From contig JALSJG010000201.1 in the NCBI GenBank assembly GCA_026989475.1, forward strand, positions 1 to 12,674: a DNA stretch of 12,674 nt, given 5' to 3'. This document shows positions 1-6,340 of the stretch, one piece after another. Each line of letters opens with the position of its first letter. The stretch's first letter is position 1. The notes under the pieces were generated by a model that was not told the origin of the DNA, ran no database searches, and was given only the letters and a program-made list of their open reading frames with translations. Made by a program: the position numbers and the translations under genes. Origin of the DNA: Thermaceae bacterium (GTDB lineage: Bacteria > Deinococcota > Deinococci > Deinococcales > Marinithermaceae).

Positions 1-26
1 TTGCCAATCATCAGGGTCCGCTTCAC
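1..26 (-). CDS. Possible start of an unidentified gene downstream of rqcH (cut by window edge)
   Basis: On the minus strand, 11 nt after the TAA stop of rqcH, a GTG codon (26..24) opens a frame reading VKRTLMIG before the window ends. A G-rich run (GGGGG) ends 3 nt before it and may serve as a weak ribosome binding site. Only eight codons are visible, so the product cannot be named. The short spacing suggests a gene cotranscribed with rqcH. It could also be chance; the next in-frame ATG inside the fragment is an alternative start. Confidence 0.3.
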
Positions 27-37
27 GGCCCCCGATT

Positions 38-1567
38 TTACACCGCGTCAAGGTTTTCGGGTAGGGAGGCGTCGACGAAGAGGGTCTTCGCCTGGCTGTA
101 GGTGACCGTTCCCGGGGGCGCTTTCCGGACCTTGCGCACGTATTTGCGCCGGGTGTAGTCCACCGGAGCGTTCTTCTCCCCCCGGGCTCGGGAGTGGTAG
201 GCGGCGAGTCGGGCAGCGAAGAGGAGGGCCTCGAGCGGCGGGGGTTTCCCCCCGGTCCTCAGAATGACGTGGCTTCCCGGCACGCCCTGGGCGTGAAACC
301 AGAGGTCCTCGGAGCGGGCCAGTTGCAAAAGGGCCTCGTTCTCGCGGGCGTTTCGACCCACCCAAACGGAAAACCCCCCTGGTGCCCGATAGCGAAGCCC
401 GATCTTCGGGCCCTCCTCTCGGGCGCGGGAAAGCCTTTTCCTCAGCTCGCGGGCGGGAAGCCGCTGGATCTCCTCGAGCTCCCCCTCGACCCGCGCGAGG
501 TTGGCCTCGGTCAGGCGAAGGAGCTCCTCCGCCCGTTTCGCCGCCGCCTCGTCCCTTTTCGCCGCCTCGAAGTAGGCTCGGGCGTTCTCCACTGCGCTCT
601 TTCGGGGATCGAGTGCGATCTTCACCGGTTTTCCGCTCGCGTAGTCGAGGAGCTCGACCTCCTTCGCACCGGTGGGTACCTGGTGGGCATAGGCCAGGAG
701 AAGCTCCCCAAGATGCCTTTTTTCCCGGGCCCGCTCGGCCCGGGCCAGGTTGTTCCGGTGGTCTTCAAGCCGGGCGAGCAGGGTGCGGCGCGTCTTCTCA
801 AGCGCTTCAAGAAGCGGCTTTCGGAGCGCCTCCTCGTGGGCCGCGGGCGCCGGCCGGAGCTCGGCCGCAAGGTCTTGGGCAAACTCGGGCTCCATTACCG
901 CGCGTAAAAGGGCGCGGTAAAGCGCCCCGAGGCCCTTTTCGTCGAGAGGACGCTTTGGGTCGAGCCCCGCGCTTCGGGCGAGCGCCTCGGCGAAGCGGGG
1001 GCTGAGCCCGTCCACCCGCGCCGCGAGCGCCCGGGGCGGGCGGCCTAGGAGGGAGGCGAGGTCCCCGAGCGATAGCCCCCTCGGATCCAGCTTTTCGTAG
1101 GGGGGCGGCGGCAGGTAGCGCCGTCCCGGGAGGAGCTCCCGGTAGCGGTTTTTCTCCCGGGTAATCGCCCGGTCAAGGGCGAGGATCCGGCCTCTTTCGT
1201 CGAGCAGGATGAGGTTCGCGTTGCGGCCGGTGGCCTCGAAGACGAGCCGCACCGGCGGGGTGGTCACGAACCCGCGTTCGCCGGCGAAGGCGAAGGCCGC
1301 CATTCGGTCGAGCCCCGGTTGGAAGTGGCCGAGGAGCTCGCCCCTCGCTTTCTCCTTGAGCACGCGCTGGAAGGGGGTGAGGGGGCCGCCGCCCTCGACC
1401 CTGGGTTCGAAGGCGAGAAAGGGGTTTCCCGGCCGGTAGCCGAAGACGATGAATCCCCCGGGCACCGCGAGCGCCGCGGTCTTCTCGTCGGGAAAGGTCC
1501 AGCCCCGGGTGGGAATCGGCGGGGGTGGGAGGTTTTGGAGCGCGTGCCAAAGGAGCAGGCCTTCCAC
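38..1567 (-). CDS. rqcH: NFACT-family ribosome quality control protein RqcH (fibronectin-binding-like A)
   Basis: A 509-residue member of the RqcH/Rqc2/NEMF family. Known role: it binds the large ribosomal subunit with a stalled peptidyl-tRNA and recruits tRNA-Ala to add a C-terminal alanine tail that marks the chain for degradation. Seen here: an N-terminal NFACT-N region with the hallmark QPGLDR (Asp87-Arg88), the pair required for tailing in characterised homologues; a charged helical, probably coiled-coil middle rich in Ala/Glu/Arg (about 230-385); and an NFACT-R domain from about 399 with GRN (404-406), DLWFH and PGSHV (about 430-434). Length is slightly below the usual 520-570. I start at GTG 1567, giving VEGLLLWHAL, which aligns with the family N-terminus. 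The 87 extra upstream codons of the open frame are proline/arginine-rich and non-homologous. No good Shine-Dalgarno is present, but a -10-like TATCGT lies 7 nt upstream, so a leaderless mRNA is likely. Confidence 0.92.
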   Translation of the reverse strand: MEGLLLWHALQNLPPPPIPTRGWTFPDEKTAALAVPGGFIVFGYRPGNPFLAFEPRVEGGGPLTPFQRVLKEKARGELLGHFQPGLDRMAAFAFAGERGFVTTPPVRLVFEATGRNANLILLDERGRILALDRAITREKNRYRELLPGRRYLPPPPYEKLDPRGLSLGDLASLLGRPPRALAARVDGLSPRFAEALARSAGLDPKRPLDEKGLGALYRALLRAVMEPEFAQDLAAELRPAPAAHEEALRKPLLEALEKTRRTLLARLEDHRNNLARAERAREKRHLGELLLAYAHQVPTGAKEVELLDYASGKPVKIALDPRKSAVENARAYFEAAKRDEAAAKRAEELLRLTEANLARVEGELEEIQRLPARELRKRLSRAREEGPKIGLRYRAPGGFSVWVGRNARENEALLQLARSEDLWFHAQGVPGSHVILRTGGKPPPLEALLFAARLAAYHSRARGEKNAPVDYTRRKYVRKVRKAPPGTVTYSQAKTLFVDASLPENLDAV

Positions 1568-1574
1568 GCCTCTC

Positions 1575-1580
1575 ACGATA
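1575..1580 (-). promoter_or_regulatory. Candidate -10 box of a leaderless rqcH promoter
   Basis: On the minus strand TATCGT (4 of 6 matches to TATAAT, fits TANNNT) is followed by seven bases, GAGAGGC, and then the chosen GTG start of rqcH. This matches the arrangement seen before mutS and the phosphatase gene. No convincing -35 box is visible at 16-18 nt. The call rests on position and on the general prevalence of leaderless genes in this phylum. Confidence 0.4.
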
Positions 1581-1588
1581 CCGATCGG

Positions 1589-2654
1589 ATGACCGGGTGG
1601 TACGCGCCTTCGTGGGTGGGCTATTGCACGGAGCAATGCTGGCGGTAGCCTGCGCCCTGACGGGTCCGGGCGCGGTGCTCCCGGTGCGGGTTCCGGCTGG
1701 GCGGTGGGTGCGCGGCTGAGCGGGATGCAGCTCGGGTGCATCCCCGTCGCCCTATTCGCGGAGCCCGCCCGCAGGTACCTGGCGATCGGCGTCCGGGCGT
1801 TCGCCTTCCTGGTGCTCGCGGCGCTCACCTGGTACTTTGTCGAGAAAAAGCCCGGGCTTGTGCTCGGGGCGCTGCTTTTCTTTCTGGTGCTTTTTGCGAT
1901 CTTCGGAGGGCTTGGAGGCGTGGCTTACCTGCCGGCGATCCAGGGGTACCCGGGGGCAGTCCTTCGGCGCCCGCAGTCTGCTCGCGAGCTTCGCCGTTCT
2001 CTTTTTACGGCCGCTTTCGGCGTTTTCCCGAGGGGTTCGCCCTCGCCTTCTTCCTGGCCTTCCTGGCCCTAGGGGCGGGATTTCTCGGTTTCTGGCTCCC
2101 GATCATGAAACCCCTCGGGCACCCCTTGCCGCTCGCCTTAAGAAGGTCTTTGCCCTTTTGAAAAACCCCGCCTGCGGAAGCTCCTCTTCGCCTACCTGCG
2201 GGTGGGGTCTTCCCTTTTACGCGGTAGCGGCCCGGGACGCGAGCTCCACGCCGAGGAGCTCGCCGCCCTGACCGAGGGGCTGAACCTCCTCCTCGGGCTC
2301 TGGAGGGACCGGCGGGGGCTCAGGTGGCGGTGCTTGCCCTGCCCGTACCCCTGGTGGCGCTTTTGGGCAGGGGATCGCCCGCAGCCCTCAGGGTCTTCGC
2401 GCTGATCGGGGTGATCTTCAACGGCATCGAGAACGTCTAGCGCCTATCTGCTCGCTTGCGCCCCCCGGGAGGAAGCGGCCGGCCAGACCGCGCTTTTGTA
2501 CCTAGCCAGCGCTCCCCGGGCGGTCTGGCCCCTGGTCGGTGTCGCGATCGCGGAGGGCTTCGGCTACCGGACGCTCTTTCTCGTCACCGCGGGTTTCCTG
2601 CTTCTCGCGGTTTGGACCGCCTTTCGCCTCCCGCGTCCGCTGGAGCTCGACTAG
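1589..2654 (+). pseudogene. Degraded MFS transporter (multiple frameshifts)
   Basis: No open frame spans this stretch, but hydrophobic transporter-like segments run collinearly through all three plus frames. Frame 1, about 1600-1690: RAFVGGLLHGAMLAVA and GAVLPV. Frame 3, about 1719-1954: EPARRYLAIGVRAFAFLVLA, then ALLFFLVLFAIFGGLGGVAY. Frame 1, about 1955-2010: GARSLLASFAVLF. Frame 2, about 2020-2110: PEGFALAFFLAFLALGAGFL. Short pieces then alternate between frames 1 and 3 (LRKLLFAYLRVG, GLPFYAVAARD, ELHAEELAALTEGLNLLLGL). Frame 2, 2318-2440: AQVAVLALPVPLVALLGRGS to a TAG. Frame 3, 2439-2654: SAYLLACAPREEAAGQTALL through a final membrane segment to TAG 2652-2654. At least seven frame changes are needed, while the flanking genes are intact, so this looks like true decay rather than sequencing error. 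The reconstructed order (paired helices, central loop, C-terminal half ending in RLPRP) suggests a 12-helix MFS permease. Substrate unknown. The 5' boundary is approximate. Confidence 0.82.
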
Positions 2655-3386
2655 GAAGGCGGTGTGCCCGATCTGGCGGAAGCTGGGGTGGGCCACCGGG
2701 GGCCGCACCTCCCAGCTCCGGTGGTGCACCTCGACGACCCGCTCGAGCCGGAGGGGGTGCCCCTCTGTGCTCTGGAGGAGCTCCACCACCTGGGTGATGT
2801 TGGGAAGGTAGAAGACCGCGCTACGACCGGGCTTGAGCGCCCGTTCCACGGGATCGAGCACCTTCCAGGGTTCCATCAGGTCGATCGCGACCCCGTCAAA
2901 ACCCGCTTCTTCGAGCTCCGCCTCGGCCAGGTCCCCGAGGAAAAAGCGCACGTTCTTCGCCCCCCAGGCTGCGACGTTGGCCCGGGCCCGCTCTAGGAAA
3001 GCAGGCCGCCGCTCGTAGCTCACCACCTCCCCCGCGTCCCCCACCGCCCGGGCGAGGAAGAGGGTAAGGCCTCCGGAACCCGACCCCGCTTCCAGGACCC
3101 GCATCCCGGGCTCGAGGTCAAGCATCATGACGATCGCGGCGGCGTCCTTGGGGTAGGTGACGGTCGCCGAGCGGGGCATGAGGAGGACGTATTCCTCCAG
3201 GCTTGGGCGCCTGACCCAAAGGGGCTCGCCCTTGTGGGTCTCGACCACCCCTCCGGGTCCTGCGGCCTCGATCGCCGCGTGTTCCACCGTACCCCGGTGG
3301 TGGGAAAAGCGCCCCCCGGGCCGGGTCCGTACCAGGTACTTCCGGCCCTTGCGGTCGGTTAAAAGGTAGAGGTTTTCCCGGCTCAT
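2502..3386 (-). CDS. trmI: tRNA (adenine-58-N1)-methyltransferase TrmI with C-terminal antisense extension
   Basis: A 294-residue class I methyltransferase that uses S-adenosylmethionine to make m1A58 in the tRNA T-loop. The modification stabilises tRNA, and the Thermus enzyme is needed for growth at high temperature; it acts as a tetramer. Seen here: N-terminal beta region; RPSLEEYVLLMPRSAT and YPKDAA (61-84); SAM motif I EAGSGSGG (99-106); catalytic-region DLMEPW (Asp169); YLPNITQV (193-200); and a C-terminal VAHPSFRQIGHTAFLV (231-246) that closely matches Thermus TrmI, which I recall ending at about residue 255. Here the frame continues another 44 residues (251-294), charged and without homology I recognise, antisense to the 3' end of the transporter pseudogene. 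The ATG overlaps the oxidoreductase stop as ATGA, so translation is probably coupled. Confidence 0.93.
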   Translation of the reverse strand: MSRENLYLLTDRKGRKYLVRTRPGGRFSHHRGTVEHAAIEAAGPGGVVETHKGEPLWVRRPSLEEYVLLMPRSATVTYPKDAAAIVMMLDLEPGMRVLEAGSGSGGLTLFLARAVGDAGEVVSYERRPAFLERARANVAAWGAKNVRFFLGDLAEAELEEAGFDGVAIDLMEPWKVLDPVERALKPGRSAVFYLPNITQVVELLQSTEGHPLRLERVVEVHHRSWEVRPPVAHPSFRQIGHTAFLVELQRTREAKGGPNREKQETRGDEKERPVAEALRDRDTDQGPDRPGSAG

Positions 3387-4315
3387 TTGCCCTTTTGGGA
3401 AAGGGCCTTTGCCATGCGGGCGTACCGGGCGTACGCCTCGGGGTTGAAGGGGTTCGGGAGGCGGAAGGGGCCGACGAAAACCGTGGGCGTGCCCTCGAGC
3501 CCAAGGCTTTCGGCTTCGGCCCGCATCGCCTTGACCACGTCCCGGTACTTTCCGCCCTCGAGGCAGCTTCGAAAGGCCTCGACCTTGAGCCCAAGCTCCT
3601 TTGCCAGGGCGACGTAGTTGACCCCCTTGCCCTTTTGCAGCTCGGCGAAGAGCCGGTCGTGGTAGGGCCAGAACTTGCCCTGCTCGGCGGCGCACTCGCT
3701 GGCCTCGGCGGCCTGGAAGGCGTCGGGGTGGATCTCGATGAGGGGGAAGTGGCGGTACTCGAAGCGGAGGACTCCCTTCTCCACGTAGTTCTTCTTGATC
3801 TCGGGCAGGACGTTGAGCGCCAGGCGCTGGCAGTAGGGGCAGTAGAAGTCGGAGTATTCCCGCACCAGCGGGCCCTTTTCGCCCAGCACGTGCCGGGGTT
3901 TGCCGAAGGCGGACTCGGGAAGCTCGAAGGGACCCACCTCAAAACGTAGGCCGTTCTTTGCCTGAATTCCTAATACGAAGGCAGAGCCAAGCCTCACACG
4001 GATCGGCCGCTCTTGCTTTTCGATGCGTTCACGGTTTTGCCGGTACCAGGACTTAAAGGGCCCCTTGATCCGGGCGTCGCCCACGGTGGCGGCGAGCACC
4101 CGGGCCGCTTCCTCCACGGCGTCCTTGGGCCCCACGTAGCGGACCTTGTAGAGGAGGCCGTCCAGGGCCTCGACCTGAACGTAGCCTTTTTCCAGCTTGA
4201 TCGGCTTGCCCGCAGTGCCGGGCTTTTCCAGGTGATCGAAAAAACGTTCCACCGGCGCCGCGATCTCGGCGAGGGCGAGGCCGAGAAAGAGCGTAAGGGC
4301 AAGGAGCTTGCGCAT
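3383..4315 (-). CDS. Secreted DsbA/BdbD-like thiol:disulfide oxidoreductase with extra N-terminal domain
   Basis: A 310-residue exported protein. The start MRKLLALTLFLGLALAE is a clear signal peptide. A first domain of about 130 residues (about 20-145), which I do not recognise, precedes a thioredoxin-fold domain of the DsbA family with catalytic CPYC at 159-162, the usual inserted helical domain, and the cis-proline loop GTPTVF (Pro277). Two further cysteines (208 and 251) lie in the helical domain. Expected role: making or isomerising disulfides in exported proteins, here plausibly the cysteine-rich minor pilins encoded just upstream. The ATG at 4315 is preferred because it gives a compact signal peptide. 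The in-frame GTG at 4324, overlapping the previous stop, would add only three residues. A TATAGT box 7 nt before the ATG suggests an additional internal leaderless promoter. The stop overlaps trmI as ATGA. Confidence 0.9.
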   Translation of the reverse strand: MRKLLALTLFLGLALAEIAAPVERFFDHLEKPGTAGKPIKLEKGYVQVEALDGLLYKVRYVGPKDAVEEAARVLAATVGDARIKGPFKSWYRQNRERIEKQERPIRVRLGSAFVLGIQAKNGLRFEVGPFELPESAFGKPRHVLGEKGPLVREYSDFYCPYCQRLALNVLPEIKKNYVEKGVLRFEYRHFPLIEIHPDAFQAAEASECAAEQGKFWPYHDRLFAELQKGKGVNYVALAKELGLKVEAFRSCLEGGKYRDVVKAMRAEAESLGLEGTPTVFVGPFRLPNPFNPEAYARYARMAKALSQKGK

Positions 4316-4322
4316 GGCCCCC

Positions 4323-4328
4323 ACTATA
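4323..4328 (-). promoter_or_regulatory. Candidate internal -10 box for the dsbA-like gene, embedded in the preceding stop codon
   Basis: The minus strand reads TATAGT (5 of 6 to TATAAT), then GGGGGCC (7 nt), then the ATG at 4315. The TAG inside the box (4326..4324) is the stop codon of the c-di-AMP receptor gene. Spacing fits a leaderless transcript starting at or next to the ATG. No clear -35 box is visible. The GGGGG could alternatively act as an overly close ribosome binding site for translation from the polycistronic mRNA. Confidence 0.45.
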
Positions 4329-4608
4329 GCTTCAAAAGCTCTAAGAGGTCGAGGACGAAAACGACCGCGCCCCCGACCTCGAGCTCCCCGCCTTCATGGG
4401 GCACGGCGCGCGCCTCCGCCTTTTCCACGATCAGCGCCTTGACCTCTTCCAGCCGGGCGTCCTCGACCCCGATCAGGAAGGTGGTGCTTTCTCGGTTGAG
4501 GAAACCTCCCCGGGAGGGGAGGCGGGTCGCTTGAAAGCCGTTTTCCACAAGGGCGCGCGCAAGCGCAGGGGCGTCGTCGCTCTGCACCACCGCCACGACC
4601 AGCTTCAT
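4324..4608 (-). CDS. darA: PII-like cyclic-di-AMP receptor (DarA/PstA family, DUF970)
   Basis: A 94-residue cytosolic protein matching the DarA/PstA c-di-AMP binding family, which forms PII-like trimers with ligand at the subunit interfaces. Visible family marks: MKLVVAVVQ strand at the N-terminus; NGFQATRL (23-30); GGFLNRESTTFLIGVED (34-50), the signature segment whose TTFLIGV part is almost invariant; and ELEVGGAVVFVLD (75-87). Compared with the roughly 109-residue staphylococcal protein as I remember it, about 15 residues are missing from the loop before EVGGA, so one of the PII-type loops is short. The downstream effector of this family is not generally known. Here it sits between a minor-pilin set and a secreted oxidoreductase, 9 nt after the PilW-like stop, with its own predicted promoter. 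The gene symbol follows Bacillus usage and is by family only. Confidence 0.88.
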   Translation of the reverse strand: MKLVVAVVQSDDAPALARALVENGFQATRLPSRGGFLNRESTTFLIGVEDARLEEVKALIVEKAEARAVPHEGGELEVGGAVVFVLDLLELLKL

Positions 4609-4614
4609 GGTGGC

Positions 4615-4620
4615 ATTTTA
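4615..4620 (-). promoter_or_regulatory. Candidate internal -10 box for the c-di-AMP receptor gene, overlapping the PilW stop
   Basis: The minus strand reads TAAAAT (5 of 6 to TATAAT), then GCCACC (6 nt), then the ATG at 4608. The first three bases of the box (4620..4618) are the TAA stop of the PilW-like gene. There is no Shine-Dalgarno before this ATG, which favours a leaderless transcript over coupling. No clear -35 box. Confidence 0.5.
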
Positions 4621-5436
4621 CCGGCAGTAGGCTCCATTGCTCGCATCGGCCAGAACATCCAGGTTTTGCGGAACCGTCGAGAGGCTAAGAGGATCGGTAC
4701 GGGAGGGGACGCGGTGTACTTGGCCCCGGGCCTCTCGAACGAATCTCAGGTGAATCGCTACTGACGTGACCTTTCCGCCGCTGGCTTTGAGGTCAAAGAG
4801 ACCGGGGTAGCTGTAGGTGGGATCCCAGGGATCGGTGAAGGGCTGGAGGTAATCCACGAGGAGGCGTCCCCGCTTACCGCGGTAGCCGGTATTGCTCGGG
4901 TCCGGCGATCCATCCGGGCGAACCGGACAGGACTTCCCCCCTTTGATGCGATAGTAGCTCCGGTATTCCATCAACACCCACACTTTGGAATCGTTGGCCG
5001 GGTCGGGGTCGAGGGCTTCGACGGCAGCGGCTTTCGAAACGTAGTAGCTACGCCGCATGGGGTAGTAAGCGTAGAAACGAAAGCAGCCCGCTTTGTCGGC
5101 GGAGCATTCGACCCCGTCCTTCTGGGGGGGTAGGATCATTGCCAGGAACTTGGGCCCCACGGTCCAGTCGTGTCCTCCGTCCAGGGTATTGGCGGTACTC
5201 CAGCCCGAACTTGTGAGCCTTAGGTTGGCGCCTGACGGCCAAACGTACCAAGCTTCCTTGACCCGGCTGGCGATGAGGTGGTGCGCGATTTGCGCCTCGG
5301 CCAAAAGCTCGTTTTGGATTTGCAGCCTCCCCGAAGCTTGAAGGGTCCCCCCAAAAAAACGTACAAAGGCGAGCATGAGGACGGCGAGCACCGCCAGGGA
5401 CACCAGGATCTCGATTAACGTAAACCCCTTCCGCAT
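4618..5436 (-). CDS. PilW-like minor pilin (type IV prepilin)
   Basis: A 272-residue prepilin. The leader MRKG is followed by FTLIEILVSLAVLAVLMLAF, giving prepilin peptidase cleavage after Gly4 and Glu5 of the mature protein (residue 9), then a hydrophobic N-terminal helix. The length and tyrosine-rich, disulfide-capable C-terminal domain resemble PilW/GspJ minor pilins. Four cysteines (111, 118, 170, 271) allow two disulfides, and Cys271 is the penultimate residue. The ATG has a GGGAG motif 7 nt upstream and lies 1 nt after the PilV-like stop (TAAGATG). Expected role: part of the tip complex that initiates pilus assembly in the inner membrane. The specific equivalence to a named Thermus PilA protein cannot be settled here. 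Confidence 0.85.
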   Translation of the reverse strand: MRKGFTLIEILVSLAVLAVLMLAFVRFFGGTLQASGRLQIQNELLAEAQIAHHLIASRVKEAWYVWPSGANLRLTSSGWSTANTLDGGHDWTVGPKFLAMILPPQKDGVECSADKAGCFRFYAYYPMRRSYYVSKAAAVEALDPDPANDSKVWVLMEYRSYYRIKGGKSCPVRPDGSPDPSNTGYRGKRGRLLVDYLQPFTDPWDPTYSYPGLFDLKASGGKVTSVAIHLRFVREARGQVHRVPSRTDPLSLSTVPQNLDVLADASNGAYCR

Positions 5437-5437
5437 C

Positions 5438-5860
5438 TTAGGGCTCCCGGATGTCCAGGGTGAAACGGGCCAAGACCTTCCCGCCTGGGTCGGTAACGGT
5501 CACCGTGACGCGCTTGGCGGGAACGGGCGAGGGATCCGGGGTCGCGGTCGTGCAGTTCGTGGAGAAGCTACGGGTACCCGTGGGTTTGGCGAGCTTGTCC
5601 AGGGTTTGAACGTGCACCGCCGTACCCGTGGGCAGGCTTAGGGGGGCACAGGTTTTTTTGTAATAAGCAGGATTTGCCCAGGCAATGCGAATCGCTTCGA
5701 CCAGCTTTTGGGCCTGCTGGTTGGCGTTCAGCTGGATTCGGGTTTTGCGGGTAATCCCAAAGAGCGGTAGGAGGCTTTGGGAGACCGCGGTGAGCAGGAT
5801 CAGGAAGATGACAAGGGCGATGAGTACCTCAATGAGGGTCAGCCCTTTAAGGGCACGCAC
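5438..5860 (-). CDS. PilV-like minor pilin (type IV prepilin)
   Basis: A 140-residue prepilin with short leader MRALKG and mature start LTLIEVLIALVIFLILLTAV. Cleavage is predicted after Gly6, and Glu11 is Glu5 of the mature pilin. The soluble part carries two cysteines (71, 103), compatible with one disulfide, and a short TPDPSPVP segment before the C-terminal strand region. Size and motif fit PilV/GspI minor pilins. The start is GTG at 5860, which lies inside the last codons of the GspH-like gene (14-nt overlap). No strong ribosome binding site is seen beyond a GGTGG run, so translational coupling is likely. Confidence 0.85.
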   Translation of the reverse strand: MRALKGLTLIEVLIALVIFLILLTAVSQSLLPLFGITRKTRIQLNANQQAQKLVEAIRIAWANPAYYKKTCAPLSLPTGTAVHVQTLDKLAKPTGTRSFSTNCTTATPDPSPVPAKRVTVTVTDPGGKVLARFTLDIREP

Positions 5861-6338
5861 GGGCCACCACCACCTTTCCGGTCACCCCCACGATGCGCAG
5901 GCAGGCAGCGATTTTGGTGTCGCGCACGTGCCGAACGCGAAACAGAGTTGAGCCGGCCCCGGTCTCCCCGAAAGGGGGCGTGTAGCTGACCTTCCCAAGG
6001 GCGGTCGCGAGTTTCCAGGTCTTGGTGTTCTTCGTGTAGTGAAGTTCAAGGTAAGGTGGGAGCCCCCTCTTGTACTCACGGTAAGTGTTGCCCGAACTGT
6101 CCTCGGCCTTGAGGGTGAAGTTACGGGGGGCGGGAAATTCCACGCGGGCGGTGACGTTGTAACGTTGTGCGAGCGATCGGGCGTCGCGAAGGGTGCTGGC
6201 GAGGAGCGCGATCCCTTCCCGCACCTCCGCCCGCCAGCGGGCCTTGCGATAGCCGTTGTAACCCACCGCGAGCAGGATGGCGAGGATCGCGATCACGATG
6301 AGAAGTTCGAGAAAGGTGTAGCCCCGCTGTGAAAGCAT
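5847..6338 (-). CDS. GspH/FimT-like minor pilin (type IV prepilin)
   Basis: A 163-residue prepilin beginning MLSQRG, then YTFLELLIVIAILAILLAVG: cleavage after Gly6 and Glu11 at mature position 5. The following helix with RKARWRAEVREGIALLAS and the segment RDARSLAQRYNVTARVEF are typical of GspH/FimT pseudopilins. Two cysteines (146, 162) sit near the C-terminus and could form one disulfide tying down the last strand. The ATG at 6338 is chosen because it gives the normal short leader and follows the upstream stop by 2 nt, with GGGGA about 8 nt before it. The open frame extends 24 codons further upstream but only into the coding end of the previous gene. Confidence 0.87.
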   Translation of the reverse strand: MLSQRGYTFLELLIVIAILAILLAVGYNGYRKARWRAEVREGIALLASTLRDARSLAQRYNVTARVEFPAPRNFTLKAEDSSGNTYREYKRGLPPYLELHYTKNTKTWKLATALGKVSYTPPFGETGAGSTLFRVRHVRDTKIAACLRIVGVTGKVVVARACP

Positions 6339-6340
6339 CG

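Noticed and set aside
1624..1638. Short inverted repeat ATTGC-ACGGA-GCAAT upstream of rqcH
   Set aside because: Only 5-bp arms with a 5-nt loop, and it falls within the pseudogene coding remnant LLHGAM; easily chance.
1568..1828. Open frame extending rqcH by 87 codons upstream to an ATG-equivalent at 1828
   Set aside because: The extra residues are Pro/Arg-rich without homology, overlap the transporter pseudogene on the other strand, and the family N-terminus aligns at GTG 1567 with a -10 box just before it.
2405..2501. Possible terminator after trmI
   Set aside because: I looked on the minus strand for a GC stem followed by T's and found none; termination of the block probably lies further on or is factor-dependent.
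3118..3942. 274-codon minus-strand open frame across dsbA and trmI
   Set aside because: It is an alternative frame of two genes with clear homology on the same strand; Ser/Arg/Pro-rich without recognisable motifs.
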